DNA of 64,000 bases. Source: Dryococelus australis (Eukaryota; Arthropoda; Insecta; Phasmatodea; Phasmatidae). The stretch is from contig CM056993.1 in the NCBI GenBank assembly GCA_029891345.1, positions 227,150,924 to 227,214,923 on the forward strand. Reading direction: 5' to 3'. Under the pieces are notes generated by a model. It worked only from the letters and a program-made list of their open reading frames with translations, did no database searches and had not been told where the DNA came from. Both the position numbers and the translations under genes were made by a program. Below, piece by piece: positions 23,730-33,164 of this stretch. Positions within the stretch are counted from its first letter, which is position 1, and each line of letters opens with the position of its first letter.

Positions 23730-24220
23730 TGGCTAGTACTAAATGTGTAAAAAATGGATATGGTGTATTGAATACATTGATTAATAAATGACCATTTGAA
23801 TTGCATTTACCAAAATACAACTATTGTGGACCAGGTACTAAACTTGCCAAACATTTGGCACAGAACAATCAAGGAATAAACTCTTTGGATAGTGGTTGTA
23901 AACAACACAATATCGTTTACAATCGAACAAAGATTTGAAAGAAAGACATATAGCAGATACAATTCTAGCCGATAAAGCTGCAAATATAAGGAAGAATCCA
24001 TCTGCATCTACAGGTAAAAAGCTTGGATCATGGGTTGTTAATAAAGTTATGCACGCAAAGGCGAAGAGAAAAAAAAAGGGAAAGTGGAATCATTCCATTG
24101 CTATTTCCAGCATTAACAGCTCGTGGATCAATCCTCGGAGGGTTTTTGGTAATAAGTAGAGCAGTTAAATACAAAATTAAAGGAATGTATCTGAAACCTT
24201 ATAAACTTGGACGAGGATGA
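23729..24220 (+). pseudogene. PLA2-like domain protein (parvovirus/Maverick type)
   Basis: From ATG at 23729 the frame carries one internal TGA near 23789, then the signature YCGPGTKLAKHLA and INSLDSGCKQHDIVY. This is the calcium-binding YxGPG loop and the D/S-x-x-C-x-x-H-D active-site dyad of the phospholipase A2-like fold known from parvovirus VP1 and insect Mavericks. The catalytic H-D is present. After a stop near 23935 another frame continues with ERHIADTILADKAA and a Lys/Arg-rich stretch (AKRKKKGK). In related particles this domain is thought to aid membrane passage. The copy is not readable as one protein. Confidence 0.82.
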
Positions 24221-24531
24221 AAAAACTCCAAATATGGAAAAAAACGCAGAAAGTCCTAAATAGTCTTCTAAATCTTGCACATACAAACAAAGATATTAAT
24301 GTATTTGTAAAGAAACTGGATATTCCCTATTTCCGAGGTGTGTATATGAAAGACAATTTACCAAAGAAACCAAATATTTGTGAAAGTATGATGATTAATA
24401 TAGATTCGATACAAAACTAAGGAATACTTTGGGTTGCATTAATTAAGAACGCAAATCAATAATTGTATTACGACAGTTTCAGCGATTTACATCTTCCAAC
24501 TGAAATGCATATTTATTTAAAAATACTCTAT
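24217..24531 (+). pseudogene. Adenain-like maturation protease, N-terminal remnant
   Basis: The frame 24217-24420 ends with a conserved block IPYFRGVYMKDNLP and then MINIDS. After a stop, in the same frame, the sequence continues ILWVALIK and, after another stop, YYDSFSDLHLP near 24470. In Maverick Ulp1/adenain proteases the block is G-T-H-W-V-x-Y, then Y-Y-D-S-F-G-D-L-x-P-P. Here the catalytic His position reads Leu (ctt at 24437-24440). The downstream part holding the catalytic Cys is absent: similarity ends where the hairpin at 24531 begins. It is therefore broken, truncated and lacks two catalytic residues. The gene normally cleaves capsid precursors. Confidence 0.75.
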
Positions 24532-24600
24532 TAAGGTACAATTACAAAATGGAACAATTACTGTATTTGGTAATTGTTCCATGTTGTAACTGTACCTTAA
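24531..24600. repeat. Hairpin with about 30-bp arms at the protease break
   Basis: ttaaggtaca-attac...ggaacaattac and gtaattgttcc...gt-aactgtaccttaa are near-complementary with a loop of about 8 bases. It sits at the point where protease similarity is lost. It could be a small foldback insertion or the scar of a deletion. Confidence 0.8.
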
Positions 24601-24678
24601 TTGTGGACATTTATGTTTATGGTCTTTGAGTATAAATAGGCTACATAAGTAAGTGTAATAGTAAAACATATTAGTAAT

Positions 24679-25335
24679 ATGTCAATTATGTTGATATTAA
24701 GAGGAGATTCGTCGCAATTTTGTGTGGTATATTTCCCAGCACTGAAGTTATATGGAGAATGGCAAATAAGTCTAATCGAATTCGTTACTTACGAGAGCAT
24801 TCCAAACATTGATATGCATAACCAATTATTTACAACTAATATTGGTGAAAAATCCTGCACGATTTTGATACCGACAGGATCTTATGAGTTGGATGACTTG
24901 GAAACATTCATTAAAGCAGCATTACCTGAAGATGAACATTTCCGATCATGTGGAAATCCTAATATGGTAACTAGTCCTATGTATAATAACGTCGATATCG
25001 ATTTCTCTGAAGACAATTCAATTGCAAATATTTTAGGTTATGAACAGGGAGTGTATCCTGCTAATGTATGACACAAATTATCAAAACAAGTTAATATATT
25101 CTCGGTAAATGTATATCATATAAATATTAATATTGAAGGTGGTTCATATTTTAATGGAAAACCTACAAATACAATACAGGAATTTACTGTTTCTGTTGCT
25201 CCAGCAAATAAAATAATAAAATAAAGCGAATAGTAATTCGTGTGAAATGGAATAGTAATAACAATTGTCGATCAAGATGGTAAACTGACAAATTTTAGGA
25301 ATTTTAAAATTGCAGTCTGTTTACATTTTTAAAAA
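24679..25335 (+). pseudogene. Penton-like (single jelly-roll) minor capsid protein
   Basis: From ATG at 24679 a clean 130-codon frame carries the recognisable N-terminus MSIMLILRGDSSQF, then a block ending in YFPALKL-GEWQISLIEFVTY and IPTGSYELDDLE. This is the pattern of a conserved insect-Maverick protein regarded as the single jelly-roll penton-type capsid component. After a stop at 25069, sister blocks of the C-terminal half (GGSYFNGKPTNT, then VDQDGKLTNF) appear in two other frames up to about 25335. At least three lesions are present. It precedes the major capsid gene, a usual Maverick order. Confidence 0.78.
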
Positions 25336-25377
25336 AGATATATAAACAGTTGCAGTCTGTTGCGCATTGCAATCATA

Positions 25378-25599
25378 ATGGGTATTGTGTATAACAACCA
25401 AAACGGGCGTAAAGTAGATGGTTCTTTTAAGAAGTATCTCACTAAGGAACATGTTTCGAAGAAAGGAAATATAAAAGAATGTAAATGCAAGCACAAAATG
25501 GTCACTTCAAATAAGTTACCTGTGAAGTTAACACAGTGTAACAAATTTCTATTAAAGGAGTTAGTATATATGGTTAATCATAATTTAAGACGTACTTAA
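25378..25599 (+). CDS. Small basic Maverick protein, possibly intact
   Basis: An open frame from ATG 25378 (MGIVYNNQNG) of 73 codons, Lys-rich, with a Cys/His cluster ECKCKHK in the middle and LTQCNKFLLKELVY near the end. The Lys-rich sequence with L-T-x-x-N-x-x-F-L-K-x-L resembles the tail of short basic proteins encoded just before the capsid gene in insect Mavericks. It has no internal stop, unlike its neighbours. It could be core/DNA-binding; this is an inference from charge and position. An upstream in-frame ATG at 25360 is also possible. Confidence 0.5.
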   Translation: MGIVYNNQNGRKVDGSFKKYLTKEHVSKKGNIKECKCKHKMVTSNKLPVKLTQCNKFLLKELVYMVNHNLRRT

Positions 25600-25600
25600 T

Positions 25601-26812
25601 GTTTGAAGAACCGATCAGTTATGAAGATGCAATCACCAATTGGGCATACATGTGTGTGAACCTTTTCGAGCAGGTCCATATATTTTTCCATTGGAAATAA
25701 GGATTACTACACAAAATCACGATATTTACACATCACCATCGAAATCAAGTTTAAGGTTTAGAGGAAAATATTTAAAAGACAGCAGATTCAAGTAATCCAG
25801 TAAGTACTATACTAGTGAGAAATAGAATACTTCAGTTAATCGATAGAATTACATATCTGCTCAATGGTGTTAAAATAGATCAAACACGAGATGTTGGAAT
25901 TACTTCCACAATAAAGAATTATCTCTCAGGAACTGTAAACGATCTTTATACAGAGCTTATGGCTGGGTGGAGCAATGGTAATAATTTTACACTACAAATA
26001 AACACAGGTGGAAAATACGAAGTTTTTTTACCATTAAGTATTGTTTTGGGTTTTGCTGAGGACTATAAACATGTAATATTAAATGATAAAACAATAATTA
26101 GTTATTCTATTTGGCAATACACATTTGAATGCTATATATGACTCAGCTAATAGTGAGGCAGGTGTAACATTTGAATTACACATTGTTGAATGGCTTATGC
26201 CGCATATTGAAACTAACACTTGTGAATGTGTAAAGTTTTTAAAATATATCGAAAAAGGGAAGAATCTAGATATTGCTTTCAGAGTGTGGGTTTTGGAGAC
26301 ATTTCCAATGCTACTGGCATCACAAAAAGTCATTTGGAATTTGAAATAAATTTTTCCAGCTGAGAAACCATGATTTGAGGTTATTTGTTTAAAAAAAAAA
26401 AAAAAAAAAAAAATTTATAAGCTGATAGATAAGTATTCTATAATTGTGATATGAAAGATATTAAACTGTATGTAAACACTAAAGCTTACCCGTATATGAA
26501 TTTAAATTTGAACTTTGAATATGGGGAATTCCTTATTTGGTATGATATGCACTCAAAGTTTCAGAAAATGCATTTTAACAAAATCAGCTCACCGATCCTA
26601 GAACCCGAATCATTTAAAACCAGAAGAATGTTATTTGTATTCGATGTTATCAACAAGACCACATAATTACCAAATCCGTAATTGATTCACAAATTGAAAT
26701 AGTTGGAAATACGCCTATTCCAGCAAATAGACAAGTTTATGCTCTGATAATCCATCATAGATTAGTGAGTTACAATGTAAGAAATAAGCTCGTAAAGATA
26801 ATTAATTGAGAT
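25601..26812 (+). pseudogene. Major capsid protein (hexon, double jelly-roll)
   Basis: The gene starts MFEEPISYEDAI at 25601 and is spread over three frames. Diagnostic blocks in order are WAY...EPF-like start, LLNGVKIDQTRDVGITST (about 25860), KYEVFLPLSIVLGFAEDY (about 26015), VEWLMPHI (about 26185), KFLKYIEKGKNLDIAFRVW (about 26240), PYMNLNLNFEYGEFLIWYDM (about 26500) and a C-terminal IPANRQVYALIIHHRLVSY (about 26720). These match the double jelly-roll capsid protein of insect Mavericks/adintoviruses. A 24-A poly-A tract at 26390 and several frameshifts split it. It forms the capsid lattice when intact. Confidence 0.85.
26390..26413. repeat. Poly-A tract inside the capsid gene
   Basis: Uninterrupted run of about 24 A; an expansion that would shift frame. 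Confidence 0.95.
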
Positions 26813-26840
26813 AGTTGGCGACGAACCATGGCTACAACGA

Positions 26841-27283
26841 GATGTTTTGCAATGCACAAGTATTTAAATCTGCAAAAAAGTTTATCATTAAAGAATTAGC
26901 TATTACTGATATGGAAGAAAATACAACTGTATTCAGATTTAGCACCGTTGACTGAATATATCTAACTCCCAAATATAAGAAAACTAATAGATGGATTACT
27001 AGCCATCACCACAGTTTAAAATGGGAGAGTAGATGTATGGAGTTTAAGAATATTGAACATATTTACAAACATTACCTAAATAATTGAGAAATATACATAG
27101 GTGTAGCCGAGGAAAAATGTATTTTAGAAAGTGTGTGGAATGGGAAAGTAATAGATATTCAAAAAGAATACAAGAGCCCATCGTTCAAACAACTATGTAA
27201 AACATTGGGATCTAATTCAACGTTTTTCTCTGCAGAGAAAAACTCAAAATTTATGTTAACTTGGGCAATGATATCTGACTGAG
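26841..27283 (+). pseudogene. Conserved small insect-Maverick protein with HHH motif
   Basis: One frame holding two stops runs for about 147 codons: FIIKELAITDM, YKKTNRWITSHHHSLKWESR, then NIEHIYKHYLNN and SPSFKQLCKTLG. This series (F-I-V-K-E-L-x-x, W-L-x-x-x-H-H-x-L-x-W, then I-Y-V-x-x-x-E-K) is a protein of unknown function that recurs in insect genomes beside Maverick and other virus-like genes. Stops occur near 26953 and 27085. A predicted nuclease-like fold has crossed my mind but I see no catalytic motif. It lies directly after the capsid gene. Confidence 0.6.
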
Positions 27284-27639
27284 GTGAATCAGACTATGGT
27301 GATTCTCTTCTTGAATCACCTGTGGATATTATTCGGACGATATTGCATTATTTGGGATGAGAGAACTAATAAAAGAAATTTAATAAAAAAAATTATCTGG
27401 TTTTATGTAATCCATTAGTTCGTAAAGATGGATAAACAAGACAGCAAATCACAAGCTCGTGCATACAAAAATGGAAGTGTAAATTGAATATTAGCAAGTT
27501 ATTAGCACTTTGGTATAAACCAGTTAGAGTTTGTCTCGGAAAGAAATAGTTTTAACAATCCTGGGACATACTGTAGTTACTTGTATATGCTTTGGAGTAA
27601 GTTGTACTTGCTTGTCTGTGTTTTGGAACACTGTGTACT

Positions 27640-27643
<4 letters not shown>

Positions 27644-27703
<60 letters not shown>
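27644..27703. repeat. (GT)n microsatellite
   Basis: About 30 GT units; produces the spurious VCVCVC and HTHTHT translations on the two strands. Confidence 0.97.
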
Positions 27704-27704
<1 letters not shown>

Positions 27705-27949
27705 CTATTAAAAAACTTCTTGTACACAAATTTTGAAAAACTTGTGTTTGTATATATTTTGTTAAGAAATTGATCTAGTAAAATGAATTTATACTTTTAT
27801 TAAACATATTCCTTGTTAATAAAAAGTGAACTTGTTTTCTTAAAAATAAAATATAAAAAAAAAGCCTTAAAAGAGACATTTGTGAGAGAGTGAGAGGAAA
27901 GTAATTAAAATATTTGTAACAGAGCGACCAGAGGAAAAGTTCTGGAAGT

Positions 27950-28040
27950 GAGCACTCTAACCATTATATGATATTGGGTAAGGCATGGTTAATATTAGTT
28001 AATTTCTGGGTTCGAATCCCGGTTGGGTAATGTATTATAA
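27950..28040. repeat. tRNA-like fragments
   Basis: A textbook box B (gggttcgaatcccgg) lies at about 28010-28025 on the plus strand. Just upstream, agcactctaaccattatatga is the complement of a tRNA 5' half. The two halves point in opposite directions, so this is not a functional tRNA gene; two SINE fragments or a rearranged one is likelier. Confidence 0.45.
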
Positions 28041-29440
28041 TAGTTGCTTTGTAAGTTGGTGACCTTATAAACATAACAGTAGTAACAAACAGACCACTGT
28101 TAATCAAACAAATATAAATTTGTTCCTGCATGGTAAAAAGCTATATATGCCCAGATTTATTTATATTTAAACTTAAATTAATAATGTGGAAAATTTCCAA
28201 CTAAACGTTATTAGTTAATCAATTTATACTCGCTTCCAAATCTTAGACTTATAGCATTTCCCAATGACTCCAGACATGAAAAAAAATGTTATGTTTAGAG
28301 ATCTACGCCCTTAACAGTGTGACCGCTCCTTCTCCAGAGTCATAAATCCTCTATGTTAAATTTCAATGTTTTTAATAGTAGCAACTACAAAAACCGAGAT
28401 CTAAAAGGTTGCCAGTCTGACTCCAACAAACCCCCACAGAATGCATTTCGGAAAGTATCTCTTTTCACAAAGCAAACTGCCAAGGTCCTTGGTCCGTCCT
28501 ACTGGGGGTAGGGAGGGCAGTTTAGGTCAATGATTTTAAACGTCAAGGATATCAAATCCAAAACGTCTTCCTAGCTGTTCGGAAACTCTCAAGCAAAATA
28601 TTGTGTTTTCTACTTGATAAAATTAATGTTCACTTTGCAAGTTTCATTATGCTGGAAAATACACAAGTATTATATATTAATATGAACAAATATTTATAAA
28701 CAAGTTTTACTTACCTATACACACTAACATTTACCAAAAAAAAAAATTTTATCTTATAAAATAGAATTTTAACCATATTTAAAACATATTCAGGCACATT
28801 AATGATAAAAAGGTCTATATATAGTTAGCATAAATACGATTAACAATATACAGATTAAGAAAACTGGAACACCCTTACTAAAGTTAGATCGTAAAGCTTA
28901 ACACGTTTCTTGACTAAGATAAGATATATTGTGAATAAATATATTATATGATAATTTAAGTTTTGCAGAAATATTAGCTGATGTCATAATATTACGAAAC
29001 GTAGTAGTTCATTCTATTAAACAGTAATGGTTTTTATGGATTATAATACTAGTTTTTTTCTATAAATTATTTATCGCTTTATTGACTAAGTTTATCTCTA
29101 GCACATTTCTAATCCTTTAAGTTGATTAATAATTAAACAGACTTTATTTGTAATGAAGCAGAAATTATTTTAGTGATAAATTAAATGTAATTCATTTATT
29201 TGAGGATGAACCTTAGCAGAGAGGTTTGTCTCAGAGGTTTGGGGTGAGGGTTTGAAGATATTTGAAATTTGGCGGTGTAAGAAGAGAGGAGACTATGTGT
29301 TTGGACTACTGACTTCTGGTTGGAGGGGAGAAATCAGGGTTCGCGAACGTTTATCTGGGAATTTCAATTTTTTATAAACAGGGCCTTAGCCTCTACGTCC
29401 CTTTCCACTGTTTCTAGATGTTTGTGAGTTCGGTATGCCT
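28040..29440. other. No recognisable gene inside the Maverick
   Basis: AT-rich DNA with no usable frame. I looked for PolB motifs on both strands here and in 29.8-33.1 kb and saw none. Confidence 0.5.
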
Positions 29441-29444
29441 TAGC

Positions 29445-29756
29445 ATGTCGCGCTCATATGAAGATTATTTTCTTGGCTTATCTACCCAAGACTTCGACAG
29501 AGAACTTACATATTTTAACTTGGATTATTTTAATGATTTAGTTAATGGACCCAATGCTTTGGCAAAAAATTGATTCGATTTTTTGGATGACGACGAGTTA
29601 AGTGGATCTAATCTACAGCCAGTGCTCTTATCAACACCTTCAACGATAAGAGTAGTTACAGTAACGTCTACACTGACGAATTCTACAGTAGCACCTTCAA
29701 CGTCCAGAGCAAGTATATTGATGGCTGCACTAACGAGACCATCAGCAATGCCTTAG
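29445..29756 (+). pseudogene. Unrecognised acidic, Ser/Thr-rich ORF of the Maverick right arm
   Basis: From ATG 29445 (MSRSYEDYFLGLSTQDFDRE) the frame is open to TGA at 29571, then continues in frame with FDFLDDDEL, followed by a Ser/Thr-rich run (TPSTIRVVTVTSTLTNST) to a TAG at 29754. That is about 103 codons with one internal stop. The N-terminus is acidic and aromatic (Tyr/Phe/Asp), like an activation-type or interaction segment. A direct repeat gcgacgccttagatgccgag follows. A Cys pair (CLCC near 29860) and a proline run (PPPPPW near 30045) lie downstream in related frames and could be the rest of the gene. Not one of the core Maverick genes; no family recognised. Confidence 0.45.
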
Positions 29757-30769
29757 ATGCCGAGGTCTACAGCGACGCCTTAGATGCCGAGGTTGGAACC
29801 TTTAGATTTAACATCAGTTATCAAATCAGGTGAGGCACATATACAAAAACCAGCAATGTGTTTGTGTTGCACTCGACCAGATTTAACCTAAAATAATATG
29901 CGGGAAGATATGTGAAAAAACTATTTATACCAAGAGTTGGAAGAGTTTTTATAGTTCAGTTTTGTGTTTTCGCCTGAGTGAAGTTTACCATCTCCTGAAT
30001 TATTATTATCAACTCAATCGCCAAAGCATTAATTAATTCCGCCACCTCCTCCTTGGTTCATTCCTTCATCACAGGAAATTATTTATACTCATATATAACT
30101 TCACAAATATCGCCACAACACCTATTGCTCCTGCAAAGAAATGCAAATTAATCTTATCTCATAACTCTAAATAGAAATTTCAATGAAAATTAATATTTAG
30201 AGTAATAAATGATTTTAAGACATAATATAAAGGGATACTTTCACGCACAGCATAATTAAATATATTTTTTCCGTTTTACAATTGTAAGGATCTTCAGATG
30301 TGATATGGTGTTGCGGTTTTCAGGTGTAATATGATGTGCAGTTTTTATAAATTTAATTATTTTCACTCGTAATAGGGTCAGAAATGTTTTACTCTTTTTA
30401 TGATTGAAAGTATAAAGTTGGAACGATTTGTTAAAATGTTTAAAAAAATTTATTCAGATTTTTAAATGATTTAACGATTATAAGAAAATTTCATTCAAAT
30501 TTTAATGAAATTTATTTCAGTTCCTTAAAAAGTTCTAACGACTTTAATAAAATTTGATTCAAATTCTAAAGACTTGTTAGAAAGTTTTATTATTTCATTA
30601 AAATTTCATTAAAGTTTCAATGATTTGTTAAAAAGTTTAACGATTTTAAGGAAAATGTTTAAAAAACTTGATAAGAAAGTTTATGTTTATAATTTTTTGT
30701 GATGAAAAATGTTGGAAAGTTGTAATATCTTATGTAATATCTTATGAATTCAATCATAAAATGTTTTAT

Positions 30770-31396
30770 TGTTTCAGTCATAACAGGAATTGTTGAGATT
30801 TTTTGCAATTTTATGATGTAAGATGGTGTTTTTGGTTAAAAAGCCTGAATGGCTTAACAACTCCCTTTACTCCTGGATACTAAATAGCTCTAAACTTTGT
30901 TTCCTTCCTTACTCTAGCTCTCAATATTTATTTCACTTTAAGTGGAGGTAAGGCATGTCTGGGGGTTTGTCTCACTGATAGCTGAAAGATAGATGGAATT
31001 ATAAAAATATATATTTAATAAAACAACAATTACTTAAACACAAGTTACAACACTTTTCAGTCGTAACAAGATTTGTTGTGATTTTTGCAGTTTTATAACA
31101 TAACACGACCTTTTTGATTAAACAGCTTGTATGGCTTGTACACGTAAATGGTAAAAATATTAGACATTTTTCAGCCATGATTGGAATTATTAATATTTTT
31201 GGCAATTTTTATGAATGACATAAGATGGTGTTTTTGGTTAAATAGCTTGTATGGCTTATGCATATAAATGGTAGAAATATTGGAAATTTTTCAGTTGTGA
31301 CAGGATTTGTTGTACTGTTTTGCAGTTTTATGACATACGATGGTGTTTTTGGTTAAACAGCTTGTATGGCTTACACACATAATGGTAAAAATTATT
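30770..31396. repeat. Tandem repeat with about 118-bp unit
   Basis: Three contiguous copies at about 31052-31396 share tttttcag(t/c)(c/t)(g/a)tgacaggattt, gttttatgacata, gatggtgtttttggttaaac and agcttgtatggctta. A fourth, more diverged copy lies at 30772-30850. Copies differ by short indels. The array is internal to the Maverick and has no coding potential. Flanking 30.4-30.7 kb is a low-complexity region of attaaaatttca-type words. Confidence 0.85.
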
Positions 31397-31399
31397 GTA

Positions 31400-33160
31400 A
31401 TTATTTGCATTATTTGTGATGTAGCATGAGGTACCGATGTTTTTTTTTTAAGCTTGTTAGGTTTCCAGTAGTAAGAAATCTAAAGTGTTATGATACTACC
31501 ATGTTTGATGTTAATATGTAGAGAATTTGTGTTACAAATGTGAACTAAGGTATGGCATGTTTTATAAAAATAAAAAAAAATATATATGTTTAAATGGAAT
31601 ATTGCATCTTGTTATTTATTAGTTCATTCCTAATGTCACAGATTTTTTAAATTTATTTTTATGTGAATGATTGGAGATGGGATATGTCTGAAGTTCAAGT
31701 ACTTTTATATGACTGGGTATTAAATATTTAAATGGAAAAAATGTTGGTAACCTCAGAGAGTGTGTGTTGGTAAGTAGTTGGTTTTATTTTAAAATCAGGT
31801 AACTGGAATAAAAATATACAAGTTACACATTTATTTCTTGATGAGGGATAAAAATAAATATTATCTACTGAAAAATTCATTTATGAAATTCCCCTCAAGA
31901 TAATATAACAAAAACAAACTTTGAAGGGGGAAATTACAAAAAAAAAAAAAAAAAATATTGGAGAGAATCGAATACATCTGAATGAATGAATTTGAAATGA
32001 AAGGAAACAGACTAGTATCTTCAGAAAACCTCTATCGACCCGCTGGTCAACTTGAAGAATCCTTGGAAATTTAACGAAACCGAGAGTTTATTTACACAAA
32101 TACCTTTTTGAGAGGCAGGTAGAAAGACCTTACAGCGACACACCACAATGTTTCCCGCTGCCCTACAACTCTGAAACAAGCAGTGGCAAAGTCCAACGAA
32201 CTTTGAAATAAAATATATTTTATCACAGCCACCTGATTACAACTTCTACTGTAGCTGAAGATGTCTGCTGGTAAAACATAATCATACTTTATAGAAGTGC
32301 AGAAAATATAATTGAACACTTTAAAAGAATATAATTTAACTTATGTAAATATGGCTGCCAATTTCCTTTAAATTTGCTTAAATTTGACCTTTTAGGAAAA
32401 TCAGTTGAAATATCGTTAAATTTAACATATTTCAGCTTCGCTAGCAGTAATTTCAAGATGGATATGTGCTATTTTAGTAATATCATGTCGAAATTTATTT
32501 TCTAGTGAAAACTATTTGTAAATAAGTTCAAATATATACACATTTTTTATGGTAGATAGTAGAGTCGAAATTCTGGGCTGCGAAAAACTATATGTGAAAA
32601 ATGCACATACATAAAAAAACCGATGGACAATGTATGTTTCCTCTGATAGACGAATAAATATTTTTGGAAAAACAGATCGAAAGTGAAACACGTTTACATG
32701 TGTATTGCTTAATTTGAATGAGGCGTGAATGGTGTTCTAAGTTTAACTTGGTGTAAAGATACGTGGTTTTTATTATTTAACAAAATTTTACTAGTCACAA
32801 TATGTCTTATAGCTATACAATTTGCTGGAAAACTCTATAAAGTTTGCTGGAAAACGGGATAAAGTTTACAGAATAAAAATATAATGTGTATTGGTGGGAA
32901 TGTTAAATCTTTGGGATTAACTTGTGGGGATTGTAATATCGGGAAATATTTAAATTCAGAGATATAAATTTCATCGGTGGGAGTTGTGAAATTTTATTTC
33001 GCTGGGAATATGCGAGGCTCTTGTGTGTCGAACAATAGGAAGAAACTCTAGTGTTCGAGCGAAACTAGCAGTTTGTAGAGAAGCGGGGAGAGATAGCCCA
33101 GTTCAGTTCAAAATCCGCTGTTGCCCCAAGGGATGGAGTCTCCTTGGTGTTTTGCACAAA
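31400..33160. other. No recognisable gene
   Basis: AT-rich DNA with a poly-A tract at 31938-31954. The minus-strand frame 32092-32319 has no family motif. Confidence 0.5.
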
Positions 33161-33164
33161 AGAC

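Noticed and set aside
27524..27773. Cys/Val-rich and His/Thr-rich ORFs
   Set aside because: Translations of the (GT)n microsatellite, not proteins.
27950..28040. Functional tRNA gene
   Set aside because: Box B is perfect, but the 5' half lies in the opposite orientation and the cloverleaf cannot be completed.
28040..33160. Hidden PolB in the Maverick right arm
   Set aside because: No palm-domain or exonuclease motif was seen on either strand by eye; a profile search would decide.
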